Shown: piece by piece, positions 13,676-23,881 of the stretch
Position numbering within the stretch: position 1 is the first letter of the stretch
Layout: every line of letters begins with the position of its first letter
Assembly (NCBI RefSeq): GCF_021172065.1
Contig: NZ_CP087880.1
Span: 1,051,111-1,115,110, forward strand
Direction: 5' to 3'
Source of the DNA: Pseudocitrobacter corydidari
GTDB taxonomy: Bacteria > Pseudomonadota > Gammaproteobacteria > Enterobacterales > Enterobacteriaceae
DNA: 64,000 nucleotides
Notes under the pieces: model-generated
What the model saw: the letters and a program-made list of their open reading frames with translations, nothing else
Databases searched by the model: none
Told to the model about the DNA's origin: nothing
Made by a program: the position numbers and the translations under genes

Positions 13676-13753
13676 GCGTATTTAAATTAATGATATTTAA
13701 AAAACAGATTACGACTCATTATTGTTTTTGTTAACAATTTGAAAGTCACCTGG

Positions 13754-13814
13754 TCATAGATTGTATTAATCTATGATTTTCGATTACAATCATTACATTC
13801 CAGCGAAGGAATGT
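13754..13814. promoter_or_regulatory. Two perfect inverted repeats upstream of ydiV
   Basis: TCATAGAT/ATCTATGA (13754-13776) and ACATTCC/GGAATGT (13795-13814) lie in the 281-bp nlpC-ydiV gap. They may be operators or leader hairpins of ydiV. Confidence 0.4.
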
Positions 13815-13922
13815 GAAAATAAAACGGAAAATGAAAGCAATCCGACTAAAATCAATCGACCCACGTTTATTGTTTTGTGACTTCAGGACCCTTGAAATGA
13901 CTTATCGAGAAGGGCTGTCGCA

Positions 13923-14636
13923 ATGATTGTAACCCTTGACCGTGCCTGGCGTTCAGAGCTGTTATTTCTACCTGCCCGAAATGCTGATGGCAAACTGATT
14001 GGTTTGAAAGTCGTTGCACATTTTATTGGTGTAGAGAACTCTGTACGTATCCCGACGAATCTCATCCTGCCGAAACTGACGCCCGATGAAGAGTTAGTGC
14101 TATTTCGCGAAAAGCTCGCGTTGCTTAATACCTGCCAACTGTTTTTTATTCAGCAGCAGGTGACGGCGTGGCTTGCAATTACCCCTGCGATTGTTAACGC
14201 TATACTCTCGGACGCATTGCTGGCAGCCGAGGTTTCACGTTATCCGTTTGTCGAGCTGGTGGTGAGCGAACGATTCCCTGGGCTCAACCAGCCAGACGAC
14301 ACCCATCCGCTCACACTTCTGGCAAAACGCTTCCCGCTGGCGTTAGCAAACTTTGGCTCCGGTGAAGCCTCTACGCGCGCTGTATTTGCTGGATTGTTTC
14401 AGCGCATTGTTATCGATCGTCAGTTTGTTCAGCGCCAGCTCTCTTCTGCATCCTTCGAGCCCTTTATTCGCGCCATTACCACGCAAGTTCAGCCCTATTG
14501 CCAGGGCATCATGATTGCGGGGATTAATACGGAATCCGCACGTGAACGTGTATTACCTTTCGGTTTCAGCGGCATGCTGGGCGAGCTATGGCCCGCTGTG
14601 CCGGGATCCTCGTTATTGACGCTGGTGCAGGGATAA
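13923..14636 (+). CDS. ydiV: Anti-FlhDC factor, degenerate EAL-domain protein
   Basis: A 237-residue protein related to E. coli/Salmonella YdiV (RflP), which binds the flagellar master regulator FlhD4C2 and lowers motility. It has the EAL fold, but the catalytic EAL triplet is absent ([12 protein letters not shown] in its place), so it should not cut cyclic-di-GMP. Recognisable family stretches are [28 protein letters not shown] and LWPAVP. Sequence divergence from E. coli is higher than for its neighbours. It sits between nlpC and selO and is probably transcribed alone. Confidence 0.88.
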   Translation: MIVTLDRAWRSELLFLPARNADGKLIGLKVVAHFIGVENSVRIPTNLILPKLTPDEELVLFREKLALLNTCQLFFIQQQVTAWLAITPAIVNAILSDALLAAEVSRYPFVELVVSERFPGLNQPDDTHPLTLLAKRFPLALANFGSGEASTRAVFAGLFQRIVIDRQFVQRQLSSASFEPFIRAITTQVQPYCQGIMIAGINTESARERVLPFGFSGMLGELWPAVPGSSLLTLVQG

Positions 14637-14697
14637 CCTTGCATATTGCCGGGTGTTTAAACGGGCATTAACCCCTACACTACAGACAGGAGGACCT

Positions 14698-16140
14698 ATG
14701 ACCCTGTCTTTTAATACCCGCTGGCGCGATGAGCTGCCAGGTTTTTACAGCGAGCTCAATCCGACGCCGCTACAGAATGCCCGCCTGATATGGCATAACA
14801 CCCCGCTTGCCGATGAACTCGGCATCGCGTCATCCCTGTTTGCGCCTGAACGTGGCGCTGGCGTGTGGGGTGGTGAAGCCTTGCTCCCCGGAATGAAACC
14901 GCTGGCGCAGGTGTATAGCGGGCATCAGTTTGGTGTCTGGGCGGGGCAACTGGGTGATGGGCGCGGCATCCTGCTGGGTGAACAGCAACTGGCCGACGGC
15001 ACGTCGGTAGACTGGCACCTGAAAGGCGCCGGCTTAACTCCCTATTCGCGAATGGGCGATGGCCGTGCTGTGTTGCGCTCCACGCTTCGTGAAAGCCTGG
15101 CCTCGGAAGCGATGCATCATCTCGGTATTCCTACTACGCGCGCGCTTTCCATTGTAACCAGTGATACGCCCATCCAGCGTGAAACCATTGAACAGGGCGC
15201 TATGCTCATGCGTATTGCGCAAAGTCATGTCCGTTTTGGCCACTTTGAACATTTCTACTATCGTCGTGAAATGGACAAAGTCCAGCAGCTGGCCGATTTT
15301 GTTATTCGCCACTACTGGCCGCATCTTCAGCAGGAAGCGGATCGCTACGCACTCTGGTTCCGCGACGTGGTTACGCGCACCGGGCAGATGATCGCGCGCT
15401 GGCAAACGGTCGGTTTCGCGCATGGCGTAATGAATACCGATAACATGTCGATTCTGGGGCTGACGATTGATTACGGCCCGTTTGGCTTCCTTGATGATTA
15501 CCAGCCGGGCTTTATTTGTAATCATTCGGATTATCAGGGGCGCTACAGCTTTGAGAATCAGCCGGCGGTGGGGTTATGGAACCTGCAACGTCTGGCGCAG
15601 TCGCTCTCTGCTTTTATCGATGTTGATACGCTGAATGATGCGCTTGATGGCTATCAGCTTGCATTGTTTAGCGAATATGGCACGCGTATGCGTCAGAAAC
15701 TGGGGCTCTTTACGGAAGAGGTGGGCGATAACGATCTGCTTAACGCGTTGTTTGCACTTATGGCGCGAGAGGGGGGTGATTACACGCGTACTTTCCGTAT
15801 GTTGAGCGAAATGGAACAGTTAAGCGCCGCATCGCCATTACGCGACGAGTTTATCGACCGTGCCGCCTTTGATAGCTGGTTTGCGCAGTACCGGGCGCGT
15901 ATACAGCCGGAAGGCATCGACGATGCAATACGCCAGCAGGCGATGAAGCAGGTGAATCCGGCGATAATATTACGCAACTGGCTGGCGCAGCGGGCCATTG
16001 AAACGGCGGAGAAGGGCGATTATCAAGAACTCCATCGGCTGCACGAAGCTTTGAGAAACCCGTGGGTTGATCGTGACGATGATTATGCTCAACGCCCGCC
16101 CGATTGGGGTAAACGGCTGGAAGTGAGTTGTTCGAGCTGA
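14698..16140 (+). CDS. selO: Protein adenylyltransferase SelO
   Basis: A 480-residue pseudokinase-fold enzyme (YdiU family) that transfers AMP from ATP to hydroxyl side chains of proteins, linked to redox homeostasis. Visible marks are [22 protein letters not shown], the catalytic-loop-like [13 protein letters not shown] and [10 protein letters not shown] for metal binding, and the C-terminal CSS with the cysteine that replaces selenocysteine. I start at the ATG at 14698 ([14 protein letters not shown]), which matches the family and follows AGGAGG, not at the in-frame ATG at 14653. REP units follow. Confidence 0.95.
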   Translation: MTLSFNTRWRDELPGFYSELNPTPLQNARLIWHNTPLADELGIASSLFAPERGAGVWGGEALLPGMKPLAQVYSGHQFGVWAGQLGDGRGILLGEQQLADGTSVDWHLKGAGLTPYSRMGDGRAVLRSTLRESLASEAMHHLGIPTTRALSIVTSDTPIQRETIEQGAMLMRIAQSHVRFGHFEHFYYRREMDKVQQLADFVIRHYWPHLQQEADRYALWFRDVVTRTGQMIARWQTVGFAHGVMNTDNMSILGLTIDYGPFGFLDDYQPGFICNHSDYQGRYSFENQPAVGLWNLQRLAQSLSAFIDVDTLNDALDGYQLALFSEYGTRMRQKLGLFTEEVGDNDLLNALFALMAREGGDYTRTFRMLSEMEQLSAASPLRDEFIDRAAFDSWFAQYRARIQPEGIDDAIRQQAMKQVNPAIILRNWLAQRAIETAEKGDYQELHRLHEALRNPWVDRDDDYAQRPPDWGKRLEVSCSS

Positions 16141-16147
16141 ACAACAT

Positions 16148-16221
16148 GCCGGTGGCGCTGCGCTTGTCCGGCATGGACATGCACCGGTTTTGTAGGCCTG
16201 ATAAGCGAAGCGCCATCAGGC
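16148..16221. repeat. REP pair (BIME) after selO
   Basis: Two inversely oriented palindromic units: a GCCGG...CCGGC unit at 16148-16172 and a GTAGGCCTGATAAGCG... unit at 16192-16221. These are standard enterobacterial extragenic palindromes between convergent genes. Confidence 0.8.
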
Positions 16222-16234
16222 AAAAACATACCCG

Positions 16235-16414
16235 CTACTTCGTCAATATCAGCTTACCCGCCTGCGTCTGGCGCAGCAGATACTGCTGACCTTCATGTTC
16301 TATCACCACACGACCTTCCTCGCCTAACAACGCCTCGCTGTTAACCCGGCGATCGTGATTTTGCGGACGGGGGGTATTGTCCTTAACGGGAACGTGTTGT
16401 GCGTTATCATCCAT
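16235..16414 (-). CDS. hemP: Hemin uptake protein HemP
   Basis: A 59-residue protein read on the minus strand ([10 protein letters not shown]... [11 protein letters not shown]). It matches the HemP/YdiE family, whose C-terminal core is [25 protein letters not shown]. In other bacteria the family is linked to heme uptake or its regulation; the exact action in this genus is not known. It lies convergent to selO and downstream of aroH. A Fur-like palindrome sits 38 bp upstream of the start codon, which supports iron control. Confidence 0.9.
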   Translation of the reverse strand: MDDNAQHVPVKDNTPRPQNHDRRVNSEALLGEEGRVVIEHEGQQYLLRQTQAGKLILTK

Positions 16415-16451
16415 AAGCGTCTTAACAAATTAAAATAGTAATAAAAACAAC

Positions 16452-16470
16452 AATGATAAGTATTATCAAT
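16452..16470 (-). promoter_or_regulatory. Fur-like box upstream of hemP
   Basis: AATGATAAGTATTATCAAT holds the inverted hexamers TGATAA/TTATCA typical of Fur sites and lies 38 bp before the hemP start. An iron-responsive role is inferred. Confidence 0.65.
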
Positions 16471-16562
16471 AATGAGTGAGCGGGTGCAACATTTTTTTGT
16501 TAAAAAAGGGCGAGGGAGGGGACAAGAAACTCCCCATCGCGGGTGCGACAGGGAGGATAGGA

Positions 16563-17609
16563 CTAAAGACGAGTGGCGACCGCGGCAGCCAATTTTTCCA
16601 GCAGCACTTCGGTGTCTTCCCAGCTCAGGCACGGATCGGTGATGGACTGCCCGTAGGTGAGCGGCTGATCGGCAACAATCTTCTGCGCGCCTTCTCGCAG
16701 GAAACTTTCGGCCATAATACCGGCGATAGCGGTCGAGCCGTTGCGAATTTGCTGGCAGATATCATCACATACATCCAGCTGACGGCGATGTTGCTTCTGG
16801 CAGTTGCCGTGGCTGAAATCGACGACCAGATGTTCTGGCAAATCAAACTGATGCAGCGTATCGCAGGCCGCAGCAATATCGTCGGCATGGTAGTTCGGTT
16901 TTTTACCGCCACGCATAATGATATGACCATATGGGTTACCGCTGGTCTGGTAGATGGTCATCTGGCCGTTTTTATCCGGCGACAGGAACATATGGCTGGC
17001 ACGCGCCGCCCGGATCGCATCGACAGCAATACGCGTATTACCGTCGGTGCCATTCTTAAAGCCTACCGGGCAGGAGAGCGCAGAAGCCATCTCGCGGTGG
17101 ATTTGGCTCTCGGTGGTACGTGCGCCAATCGCGCCCCAGCTAATCAAGTCGGCGATAAACTGACCGGTCACCATATCCAAAAATTCGGTCGCAGTTGGCA
17201 CGCCGAGGGTATTCACCTGCAACAGCAGTTTTCGCGCCAGCTCAATGCCGTGATTAACCCGGTAGCTGCCGTTAAGGTCGGGGTCAGAAATCAATCCTTT
17301 CCAGCCAACAACGGTACGCGGTTTTTCGAAATAGGTGCGCATCACGATTTCCAGCTGGCCCTGATGCTTTTCGCGCAGGGTTTGCAGACGACGCGCATAA
17401 TCCATCGCCGCATCAAGATCGTGGATAGAGCAAGGCCCGACAATCACCAGCAAACGACGATCTTCACCATTAAGGATCTTTTCAATCCGCTGACGAGAAG
17501 CGGTGACGCTGGCGGAAACATCCGGGGAGACGGGGTAACGCTGAGCAAGTTCAGCAGGCGTAACGAGGCTCTCAATACGAGCAGTACGCAATTCATCGGT
17601 CTTATTCAT
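16563..17609 (-). CDS. aroH: DAHP synthase, Trp-sensitive
   Basis: Joins phosphoenolpyruvate and erythrose 4-phosphate to give DAHP, the first step of aromatic amino acid synthesis. The 348-residue length equals E. coli AroH. I start at MNKTDELRTARIESL rather than at the longer in-frame ATG, by family alignment. Conserved stretches include VGPCSIHD, KPRTVVGWKGL, GARTTESQIHREM and DFSHGNCQKQH with metal and substrate ligands. A TrpR operator lies 143-160 bp upstream, overlapping the end of ppsR. Confidence 0.96.
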   Translation of the reverse strand: MNKTDELRTARIESLVTPAELAQRYPVSPDVSASVTASRQRIEKILNGEDRRLLVIVGPCSIHDLDAAMDYARRLQTLREKHQGQLEIVMRTYFEKPRTVVGWKGLISDPDLNGSYRVNHGIELARKLLLQVNTLGVPTATEFLDMVTGQFIADLISWGAIGARTTESQIHREMASALSCPVGFKNGTDGNTRIAVDAIRAARASHMFLSPDKNGQMTIYQTSGNPYGHIIMRGGKKPNYHADDIAAACDTLHQFDLPEHLVVDFSHGNCQKQHRRQLDVCDDICQQIRNGSTAIAGIMAESFLREGAQKIVADQPLTYGQSITDPCLSWEDTEVLLEKLAAAVATRL

Positions 17610-17751
17610 GAGTTTCTCAGAAATTTGTTTCTTCGCCAGACAAAATGCCGGGAAGTGATGCACATCACGATAAACCAATCCCGGCTGATTTCAAGAGCGG
17701 GGCGTGATGTGCATTCAATCACGGCGTTATGATAAACAAATTTCACTCATT

Positions 17752-17769
17752 GTACTAGTGTGTTAGTAC
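17752..17769 (-). promoter_or_regulatory. TrpR operator of aroH
   Basis: GTACTAGTGTGTTAGTAC is an almost perfect palindrome that matches TrpR operators (CTAG cores and GTAC ends). It overlaps the stop codon of the upstream gene ppsR at 17763-17765. Confidence 0.85.
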
Positions 17770-18596
17770 ATTCTGCGGCTTAATCCCATGATGTCCATGA
17801 TTTTGGTAGCAATTTCCTCAACGGAGTAATTGGTACTGTTAATCCAGGGGATTTGATTCTTACGATACAGTGCTTCAACTTCCGCCACTTCCATTCGACA
17901 CTGGCGCATCGAGGCGTAGCGGCTGTTTTCCCGACGCTCTTCGCGAATCGCCGCCAGGCGCTCAGGATTAATCGTCAGCCCAAACAGTTTATGCTGCAAC
18001 GGTTTGAGCGATGCAGGAAGGATCAGATTATCCATATCATCAGCGATGAACGGATAGTTGGCAGCGCGAATGCCGAACTGCATCGCCAGATAGAGGCTGG
18101 TAGGGGTTTTTCCACAGCGAGAAACGCCGAGCAAAATAACCTGCGCCTGATCGAGATTGCGCAGAGAAATACCATCATCATGCGCCAGGGTGTAGTCAAT
18201 TGCCGCAATACGCGCGTCGTATTTCAAAAGGTTTCCCGGGTTTAGCCCGTGGGTACGATGAGCAACCGGCGTCGGATCGAGCTTAAGTTCTTCCTGAAGT
18301 GGGGCAACCAGCGCCTGCACGATATCCTGACAAAATCCTTCACACTGCAAAATGATGTCGCGGATTTCCGGGATGACAATGGAGTAGAAAACCAGCGGAC
18401 GCACGCCTGTTTGCTGATAAATCGCGTCGATCTGATCTTTCACCGCGCGGGCGCGGCTTTCACTTTCAATAAACGGCAGGGTAATACTGTTGATGACCAC
18501 AGGGAACTGCGACATCACAGCGTGGCCCAGCACCTCAGCGGTAATCGCCGTACCATCAGAAATATAAAAAACCTGCCTGTCGACTGCATTTTCCAT
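17763..18596 (-). CDS. ppsR: PEP synthetase regulatory protein (kinase/pyrophosphorylase)
   Basis: A 277-residue bifunctional enzyme that inactivates PpsA by ADP-dependent threonine phosphorylation and reactivates it by phosphorolysis. The P-loop-like [13 protein letters not shown] (about residue 150) is characteristic of the DUF299 family. The start is the ATG at 18596 ([15 protein letters not shown]), chosen over the longer in-frame ATG by alignment and TTAAAATG context. It is divergent from its target gene ppsA, and the last codons overlap the aroH TrpR operator. Confidence 0.95.
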   Translation of the reverse strand: MENAVDRQVFYISDGTAITAEVLGHAVMSQFPVVINSITLPFIESESRARAVKDQIDAIYQQTGVRPLVFYSIVIPEIRDIILQCEGFCQDIVQALVAPLQEELKLDPTPVAHRTHGLNPGNLLKYDARIAAIDYTLAHDDGISLRNLDQAQVILLGVSRCGKTPTSLYLAMQFGIRAANYPFIADDMDNLILPASLKPLQHKLFGLTINPERLAAIREERRENSRYASMRQCRMEVAEVEALYRKNQIPWINSTNYSVEEIATKIMDIMGLSRRMY

Positions 18597-18936
18597 TTTA
18601 ACAATCCAGAAAAGTGAGGTTAATTGTCTGAAAGCATAAATTAAATTCGCAGAAAACCCCACCGCATTTGTCTGATATCTGAAAGTGGAACGCTATTTTT
18701 ATTTTTTATGAAAAGTCCGGTTCATTTTTCGGAATATGCAGATTTAGCGCCGATTTATAACGACTTTCCCACAGAATCAGAGGGTTAACACATTACTGGT
18801 ATCAATCCTAAAAAAGAAAAATTTAATTTGCTTGAACGATTCACCGTTTTTTTAAATTGTTTAAATATGCCAGGATAATTTGAGTAGTCAGTTGTTTCTT
18901 AATCACTGCTTTTTTAATCAAAAAAGGATTGTCTCG
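18597..18936. other. ppsR-ppsA divergent regulatory region
   Basis: 340 bp without a gene. It is AT-rich near ppsA and contains a Cra-like site at 18832-18843. Promoters of both divergent genes must be here; I cannot place them firmly. Confidence 0.6.
18832..18843 (+). promoter_or_regulatory. Candidate Cra (FruR) site at ppsA
   Basis: TTGAACGATTCA differs from the Cra consensus TGAAACGATTCA at two positions and lies 94 bp before ppsA, a gene that Cra activates in E. coli. Confidence 0.45.
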
Positions 18937-21315
18937 ATGTCCAACAATGGCTCGTCACCGCTGGTGCTTTGGTATAACCAACTCGGCATGAATGATGTAG
19001 ACAGAGTTGGGGGCAAAAATGCCTCCCTGGGTGAAATGATTACTAACCTGTCCGGTCTGGGTGTCTCGGTCCCCAACGGATTTGCTACCACTGCCGATGC
19101 ATTTAATCAATTTCTCGACCAAAGCGGCGTGAATCAGCGCATTTATCAACTGTTGGATCAAACCGATATTGATGATGTTACCGCCCTGGCGAAAGCCGGT
19201 GCGCAGATCCGCCAGTGGATCATCGACACACCTTTCCAGAGCGAACTGGAAACCGCTATCCGTGACGCGTACAACCAGCTCTCTGCGGATGACGCGGACG
19301 CATCCTTTGCTGTGCGCTCCTCGGCGACGGCGGAAGATATGCCGGATGCCTCCTTCGCCGGTCAGCAGGAAACCTTCCTCAACGTGCAGGGCTACGACGC
19401 GGTACTGGTTGCGGTCAAACACGTTTTCGCCTCGCTGTTTAACGACCGCGCGATCTCATACCGTGTCCACCAGGGTTACGACCATCGCGGCGTCGCGCTC
19501 TCGGCGGGCGTTCAGCGGATGGTGCGCTCCGACCTCGCGTCTTCCGGCGTGATGTTCTCCATTGACACCGAATCCGGTTTTGACCAGGTGGTCTTTATCA
19601 CCTCGGCCTGGGGCCTGGGTGAAATGGTGGTGCAGGGCGCGGTAAACCCGGACGAATTTTACGTCCACAAACCGACGCTGGCGGCGAATCGCCCATCGAT
19701 TGTGCGCCGTACCATGGGGTCCAAAAAAATCCGTATGGTCTACGCGCCAACGCAGGAGCACGGCAAGCAGGTTAAAATTGAAGATGTGCCGCAGGCGCAG
19801 CGCGATGTCTTCTCATTGACCAATGATGAAGTGCAGGAACTGGCGAAACAGGCTGTTCAGATTGAAAAACACTATGGCCGCCCGATGGATATCGAGTGGG
19901 CCAAAGATGGTCATACCGGCAAGTTGTTTATCGTTCAGGCGCGCCCGGAAACCGTGCGTTCTCGCGGCCAGGTGATGGAGCGTTACACGCTGCATTCACA
20001 GGGTAAAATCATTGCTGAAGGCCGTGCTATCGGTCATCGCATTGGCGCGGGCCCAGTAAAAGTTATTCACGACATCAGTGAGATGAACCGCATTGAACCC
20101 GGCGACGTGCTGGTGACCGACATGACCGACCCGGACTGGGAACCGATCATGAAGAAAGCGGCGGCGATTGTCACCAACCGTGGCGGACGTACTTGTCACG
20201 CGGCAATCATCGCGCGTGAGCTGGGGATCCCGGCGGTGGTCGGCTGCGGTGACGCAACCGAACGCATGAAAGATGACGAGAAAGTCACCGTTTCCTGTGC
20301 GGAAGGGGATACGGGGTACGTCTACGCAGATCTGCTCGACTTTAGCGTTAAGAGTTCCAGCGTTGACACCATGCCGGACATGCCGCTGAAGATCATGATG
20401 AACGTCGGCAACCCGGATCGCGCATTTGACTTCGCCTGCCTGCCGAATGAGGGGGTTGGCCTCGCGCGTCTGGAATTCATCATCAACCGTATGATTGGCG
20501 TTCACCCGCGTGCGTTGCTGGAGTTCGATGATCAGGAACCGGCGCTGCAAAACGAAATCCGCGAGATGATGAAAGGCTTCGACTCCCCGAAAGAGTTTTA
20601 TGTGGGTCGTCTGACGGAAGGGATCGCCACGCTGGGCGCGGCGTTCTACCCGAAACGCGTGATTGTGCGTCTGTCCGATTTTAAATCGAACGAATACGCC
20701 AACCTCGTCGGCGGTGAACGTTACGAACCGGATGAAGAGAACCCGATGCTGGGCTTCCGTGGCGCGGGTCGCTACGTTTCCGAAAGCTTCCGCGACTGTT
20801 TCGCCCTGGAATGTGACGCGGTCAAACGCGTGCGTAACGATATGGGTCTGACCAACGTTGAAATCATGATTCCGTTCGTGCGTACCGTTGACCAGGCGAA
20901 AGCCGTGGTGGACGAACTGGCGCGTCAGGGGCTGAAACGTGGTGAAAACGGCCTGAAAATCATCATGATGTGCGAGATCCCGTCTAACGCCCTGTTAGCC
21001 GAACAGTTCCTCGAACATTTCGATGGCTTCTCAATCGGTTCTAACGACATGACGCAGCTGGCGCTGGGCCTTGATCGCGACTCCGGTGTAGTCTCTGAAC
21101 TGTTCGACGAGCGTAATGACGCGGTTAAAGCGCTGCTGTCGATGGCCATCCGCGCCGCGAAGAAACAGGGCAAATACGTCGGTATCTGCGGGCAGGGGCC
21201 GTCTGACCATGAAGACTTCGCTGCATGGCTGATGGAAGAGGGTATCGATAGCCTCTCCCTGAACCCGGACACGGTGGTGCAAACCTGGCTGAGCCTGGCG
21301 GAATTAAATAAGTAA
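18937..21315 (+). CDS. ppsA: Phosphoenolpyruvate synthase
   Basis: Converts pyruvate, ATP and water to PEP, AMP and phosphate during growth on three-carbon compounds. The 792-residue length equals E. coli PpsA. Domains in order: N-terminal ATP-binding (about 1-340, [22 protein letters not shown]), central phosphohistidine domain with [14 protein letters not shown] (catalytic His near 421), and C-terminal PEP/pyruvate barrel ending [17 protein letters not shown]. The start at 18937 ([12 protein letters not shown]) follows AAAAAGGATT; the earlier in-frame TTG at 18880 is rejected. Its activity is controlled by the divergent ppsR product. Confidence 0.97.
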   Translation: MSNNGSSPLVLWYNQLGMNDVDRVGGKNASLGEMITNLSGLGVSVPNGFATTADAFNQFLDQSGVNQRIYQLLDQTDIDDVTALAKAGAQIRQWIIDTPFQSELETAIRDAYNQLSADDADASFAVRSSATAEDMPDASFAGQQETFLNVQGYDAVLVAVKHVFASLFNDRAISYRVHQGYDHRGVALSAGVQRMVRSDLASSGVMFSIDTESGFDQVVFITSAWGLGEMVVQGAVNPDEFYVHKPTLAANRPSIVRRTMGSKKIRMVYAPTQEHGKQVKIEDVPQAQRDVFSLTNDEVQELAKQAVQIEKHYGRPMDIEWAKDGHTGKLFIVQARPETVRSRGQVMERYTLHSQGKIIAEGRAIGHRIGAGPVKVIHDISEMNRIEPGDVLVTDMTDPDWEPIMKKAAAIVTNRGGRTCHAAIIARELGIPAVVGCGDATERMKDDEKVTVSCAEGDTGYVYADLLDFSVKSSSVDTMPDMPLKIMMNVGNPDRAFDFACLPNEGVGLARLEFIINRMIGVHPRALLEFDDQEPALQNEIREMMKGFDSPKEFYVGRLTEGIATLGAAFYPKRVIVRLSDFKSNEYANLVGGERYEPDEENPMLGFRGAGRYVSESFRDCFALECDAVKRVRNDMGLTNVEIMIPFVRTVDQAKAVVDELARQGLKRGENGLKIIMMCEIPSNALLAEQFLEHFDGFSIGSNDMTQLALGLDRDSGVVSELFDERNDAVKALLSMAIRAAKKQGKYVGICGQGPSDHEDFAAWLMEEGIDSLSLNPDTVVQTWLSLAELNK

Positions 21316-21325
21316 TCGTTTGAAT

Positions 21326-21360
21326 AAGCCCCCGGCGGTCGCAACGTCGGGGGCTTTCTT
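21326..21360 (+). terminator. Terminator of ppsA
   Basis: AAGCCCCCG and CGGGGGCTT form a nine-base-pair stem that ends in TTTCTT, 10 bp after the ppsA stop. Confidence 0.85.
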
Positions 21361-21446
21361 ATTTCTAACTTATCAGACCCTTCTTAACTTGCGACCGATC
21401 ACACTCCCACGAAAAAACCAAAAAACGTAAATCTCCTGCGAATTTA

Positions 21447-21459
21447 GACAATTGTTGTC
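21447..21459. promoter_or_regulatory. Palindrome upstream of the GH3 gene
   Basis: GACAATTGTTGTC is a perfect 13-bp palindrome, 52 bp before the start codon. It is placed like a repressor operator; the protein that would bind is unknown. Confidence 0.35.
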
Positions 21460-21510
21460 GTCGCGGTGCTTCTGAATACTGGTTTTACTCAACCTGTTCA
21501 GGAGAAGGCT

Positions 21511-23880
21511 ATGACCCCCATTTATAAAGATCCCCAGCATCCTGTGAACGCGCGTGTTGCCGACCTGCTGGCACGCATGACCCCCGAAGAAAAATTTGCC
21601 CAGATGCATGCCTACTGGCTGGTGCTGTCTGCAGACGGTCAGCATCGGGAAAGAACCGATATGAGCGATGAATTCTCCGGCGTCAGCGAACAGACATCGC
21701 TGGGCGAGCGCTTAATGCTGGGTGTCGGTCAAATCACGCGTCCGCTTGGTACGCATATCGTGGATGCGAAAACGGGCGTGCGGGCGGCTAACCGCCTGCA
21801 AAAAATGTTGATGGAAGAGACGCGTCTTGGCATTCCGGCGCTGTTCCATGAAGAGTGCCTGGTAGGCTTGTTGTGCAAAGACGCGACGTTATTTCCCTCC
21901 TCGCTGAATTACGCTTCCACATGGGAGCCTGAACTGGTCAGGCGCGCCGCGCAGCAGATTGGTGAAGAAGCGCGAACAACGGGCTGTAAACAGGGGCTGG
22001 CGCCGGTGCTGGATGTGTCACGCGATGTGCGCTGGGGGCGTACCGAAGAGACGTTTGGCGAAGACCCGTGGCTGGTGGGCGTGATGGCCTGCGCATACGT
22101 TGACGGGCTTCAGGGAGAAAAACGTGACGTGCTGGCGACGCTTAAGCACTATGTCGGCCACTCCTTTAGCGAAGGCGCGCGTAACCATGCGCCGGTGCAT
22201 CTGGGCTTTCGCGAGCTCAACGATACCTTCCTGTTGCCTTTCGAAATGGCGGTGAAACTGGCGAACGCGGGTTCGGTGATGCCCGCGTATCACGATATTG
22301 ATAATCAACCGGGGCACAGTGATGCGTTCCTGCTGACCACGTTGCTACGGGAACGCTGGGGGTTTGATGGCATCGTGGTGGCGGACTACGGTGGCGTTAG
22401 CCTGTTGCATCAGCATCATGGCGTCAGTGAAGATGCCGCGCACTCGGCAGCACTGGCTTTTAATGCCGGGCTGGACGTTGAGCTGCCAAAAGATGATTGC
22501 GCGCGTCATCTGGCGCAAGCGCTGGAACGCGGGCTGCTCGACATGGCGAAAATTGATGAAATTGTCGCGCGGTTGCTCACCGAGAAATTCCGTCTGGGGC
22601 TGTTCGAGCATCCGTACACCGACGAAAGCGCCATTTCACTCCAGTCGCCCGCTACGCGTCAGGTGGCAAGAGAGGTCGCCACGCGGTCAATTACGCTACT
22701 GGAAAATCGTAACATTCTGCCGCTTGCGGGGAAACCGCGCGTGGCGGTCGTTGGGCCGACGGCGGACGATCCGCTGGCGTTGTTGAGCGGCTACAGTTTC
22801 CCGGTGCATCTGATTATCAGCGATATGGTGGATAACACGGCGCAGGTCACTACGCCGCTGGCGGCGCTGCGCAGCTATCTGGGTGAGGATAACGTTCGTT
22901 ACGCCAAAGGCTGCCACATCATCAAAGAACGCCTGGCCGGTGCGCCGGTGTTCCCGGGGGACAGTTCAGGTAAGCCGATGCAATCTTCTCCCGTTTCTCA
23001 CGACACTTCGCTGATTAATGAAGCCGTATATGCTGCGCAGGAGAGCGACGTGGTGATTGCCTGCGTGGGCGATCTCGCCGGGCTGTTCCAGAGCGGAACG
23101 GTAGGCGAGGGGTCAGACACCGATAGTTTACATCTGCCGGGCGTACAGCAACAGCTGCTGGAAGCGCTGGTGGCGACCGGGAAACCGGTGATTGTGGTGA
23201 TGACGGGCGGACGCCCCTATAACCTGCAAGGGCTGGAGTCGAAAGTGGCGGCGTTTATGCTGGCATGGGCGCCGGGCCAGGAGGGCGGTTGGGCGATTGC
23301 CGATGTGCTGACCGGTCGTGCAGAACCTCAGGGCAGGCTGGTGGTAAGCGTGCCGAAAAGCGCTGGGGCGATGCCGTTTTACTACAACCATAAGCTGAAA
23401 AGCGGCGGCACGCCGTTCGCTTTCCATTTTGGCGCGCTGTACCCGTTTGGCTATGGCCTGGGCTGGACGACGTTCGACTATGGCACGCCGACACTGCTGA
23501 GCGAAAACGTGGATATTCACGGCGACGTTACGCTTAGCGTGACGGTGAAAAATAGCGGTGAGCGCAGCGGCAGTGAAGTGGTACAGGTGTATGCGCGCGA
23601 CAACATCGCCTCAATGGTCAGGCCGCTCCAGGAGCTGAAAGCGTTCCAGCGTGTGGCACTGGCGCCAGGCGAGTCGGCCACGCTCACGTTCACGATACCG
23701 ATTGATATGCTCAATTTCACTAGCTATCAGGGGCAACGCATCGTTGAACCCGGTGAGTTTGAGCTCCAGGTTGGCCGTTCGTCGGCGGATATTCAGGGGC
23801 GGGTAACGGTCAATGTCAGCGGCGAGACACGGGTTCTGCCCGAGAACTGGCGCATGATGAGTTGGTGCGATGTGAAGTGA
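21511..23880 (+). CDS. Family 3 glycoside hydrolase (beta-glucosidase/xylosidase)
   Basis: A 789-residue glycosidase of the GH3 family. The N-terminal TIM-barrel domain (about 1-330) carries the nucleophile motif WGFDGIVVADYGG with Asp292. A second alpha/beta domain (about 390-620) follows, then a fibronectin III-like domain (about 670-770, SVTVKNSGERSGSEVVQVY). No signal peptide is present, so it should act on imported oligosaccharides or glycosides in the cytoplasm. The ATG at 21511 follows AGGAGAAGG; the earlier in-frame TTG at 21466 is unlikely. No transporter gene is adjacent. The exact sugar cannot be read from sequence. Its stop codon lies one base from the RprA terminator tract. Confidence 0.9.
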   Translation: MTPIYKDPQHPVNARVADLLARMTPEEKFAQMHAYWLVLSADGQHRERTDMSDEFSGVSEQTSLGERLMLGVGQITRPLGTHIVDAKTGVRAANRLQKMLMEETRLGIPALFHEECLVGLLCKDATLFPSSLNYASTWEPELVRRAAQQIGEEARTTGCKQGLAPVLDVSRDVRWGRTEETFGEDPWLVGVMACAYVDGLQGEKRDVLATLKHYVGHSFSEGARNHAPVHLGFRELNDTFLLPFEMAVKLANAGSVMPAYHDIDNQPGHSDAFLLTTLLRERWGFDGIVVADYGGVSLLHQHHGVSEDAAHSAALAFNAGLDVELPKDDCARHLAQALERGLLDMAKIDEIVARLLTEKFRLGLFEHPYTDESAISLQSPATRQVAREVATRSITLLENRNILPLAGKPRVAVVGPTADDPLALLSGYSFPVHLIISDMVDNTAQVTTPLAALRSYLGEDNVRYAKGCHIIKERLAGAPVFPGDSSGKPMQSSPVSHDTSLINEAVYAAQESDVVIACVGDLAGLFQSGTVGEGSDTDSLHLPGVQQQLLEALVATGKPVIVVMTGGRPYNLQGLESKVAAFMLAWAPGQEGGWAIADVLTGRAEPQGRLVVSVPKSAGAMPFYYNHKLKSGGTPFAFHFGALYPFGYGLGWTTFDYGTPTLLSENVDIHGDVTLSVTVKNSGERSGSEVVQVYARDNIASMVRPLQELKAFQRVALAPGESATLTFTIPIDMLNFTSYQGQRIVEPGEFELQVGRSSADIQGRVTVNVSGETRVLPENWRMMSWCDVK

Positions 23881-23881
23881 T

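Noticed and set aside
16476..17732. 418-codon open frame on the plus strand opposite aroH
   Set aside because: It covers the aroH coding sequence and its promoter region in antisense and shows no known domain.
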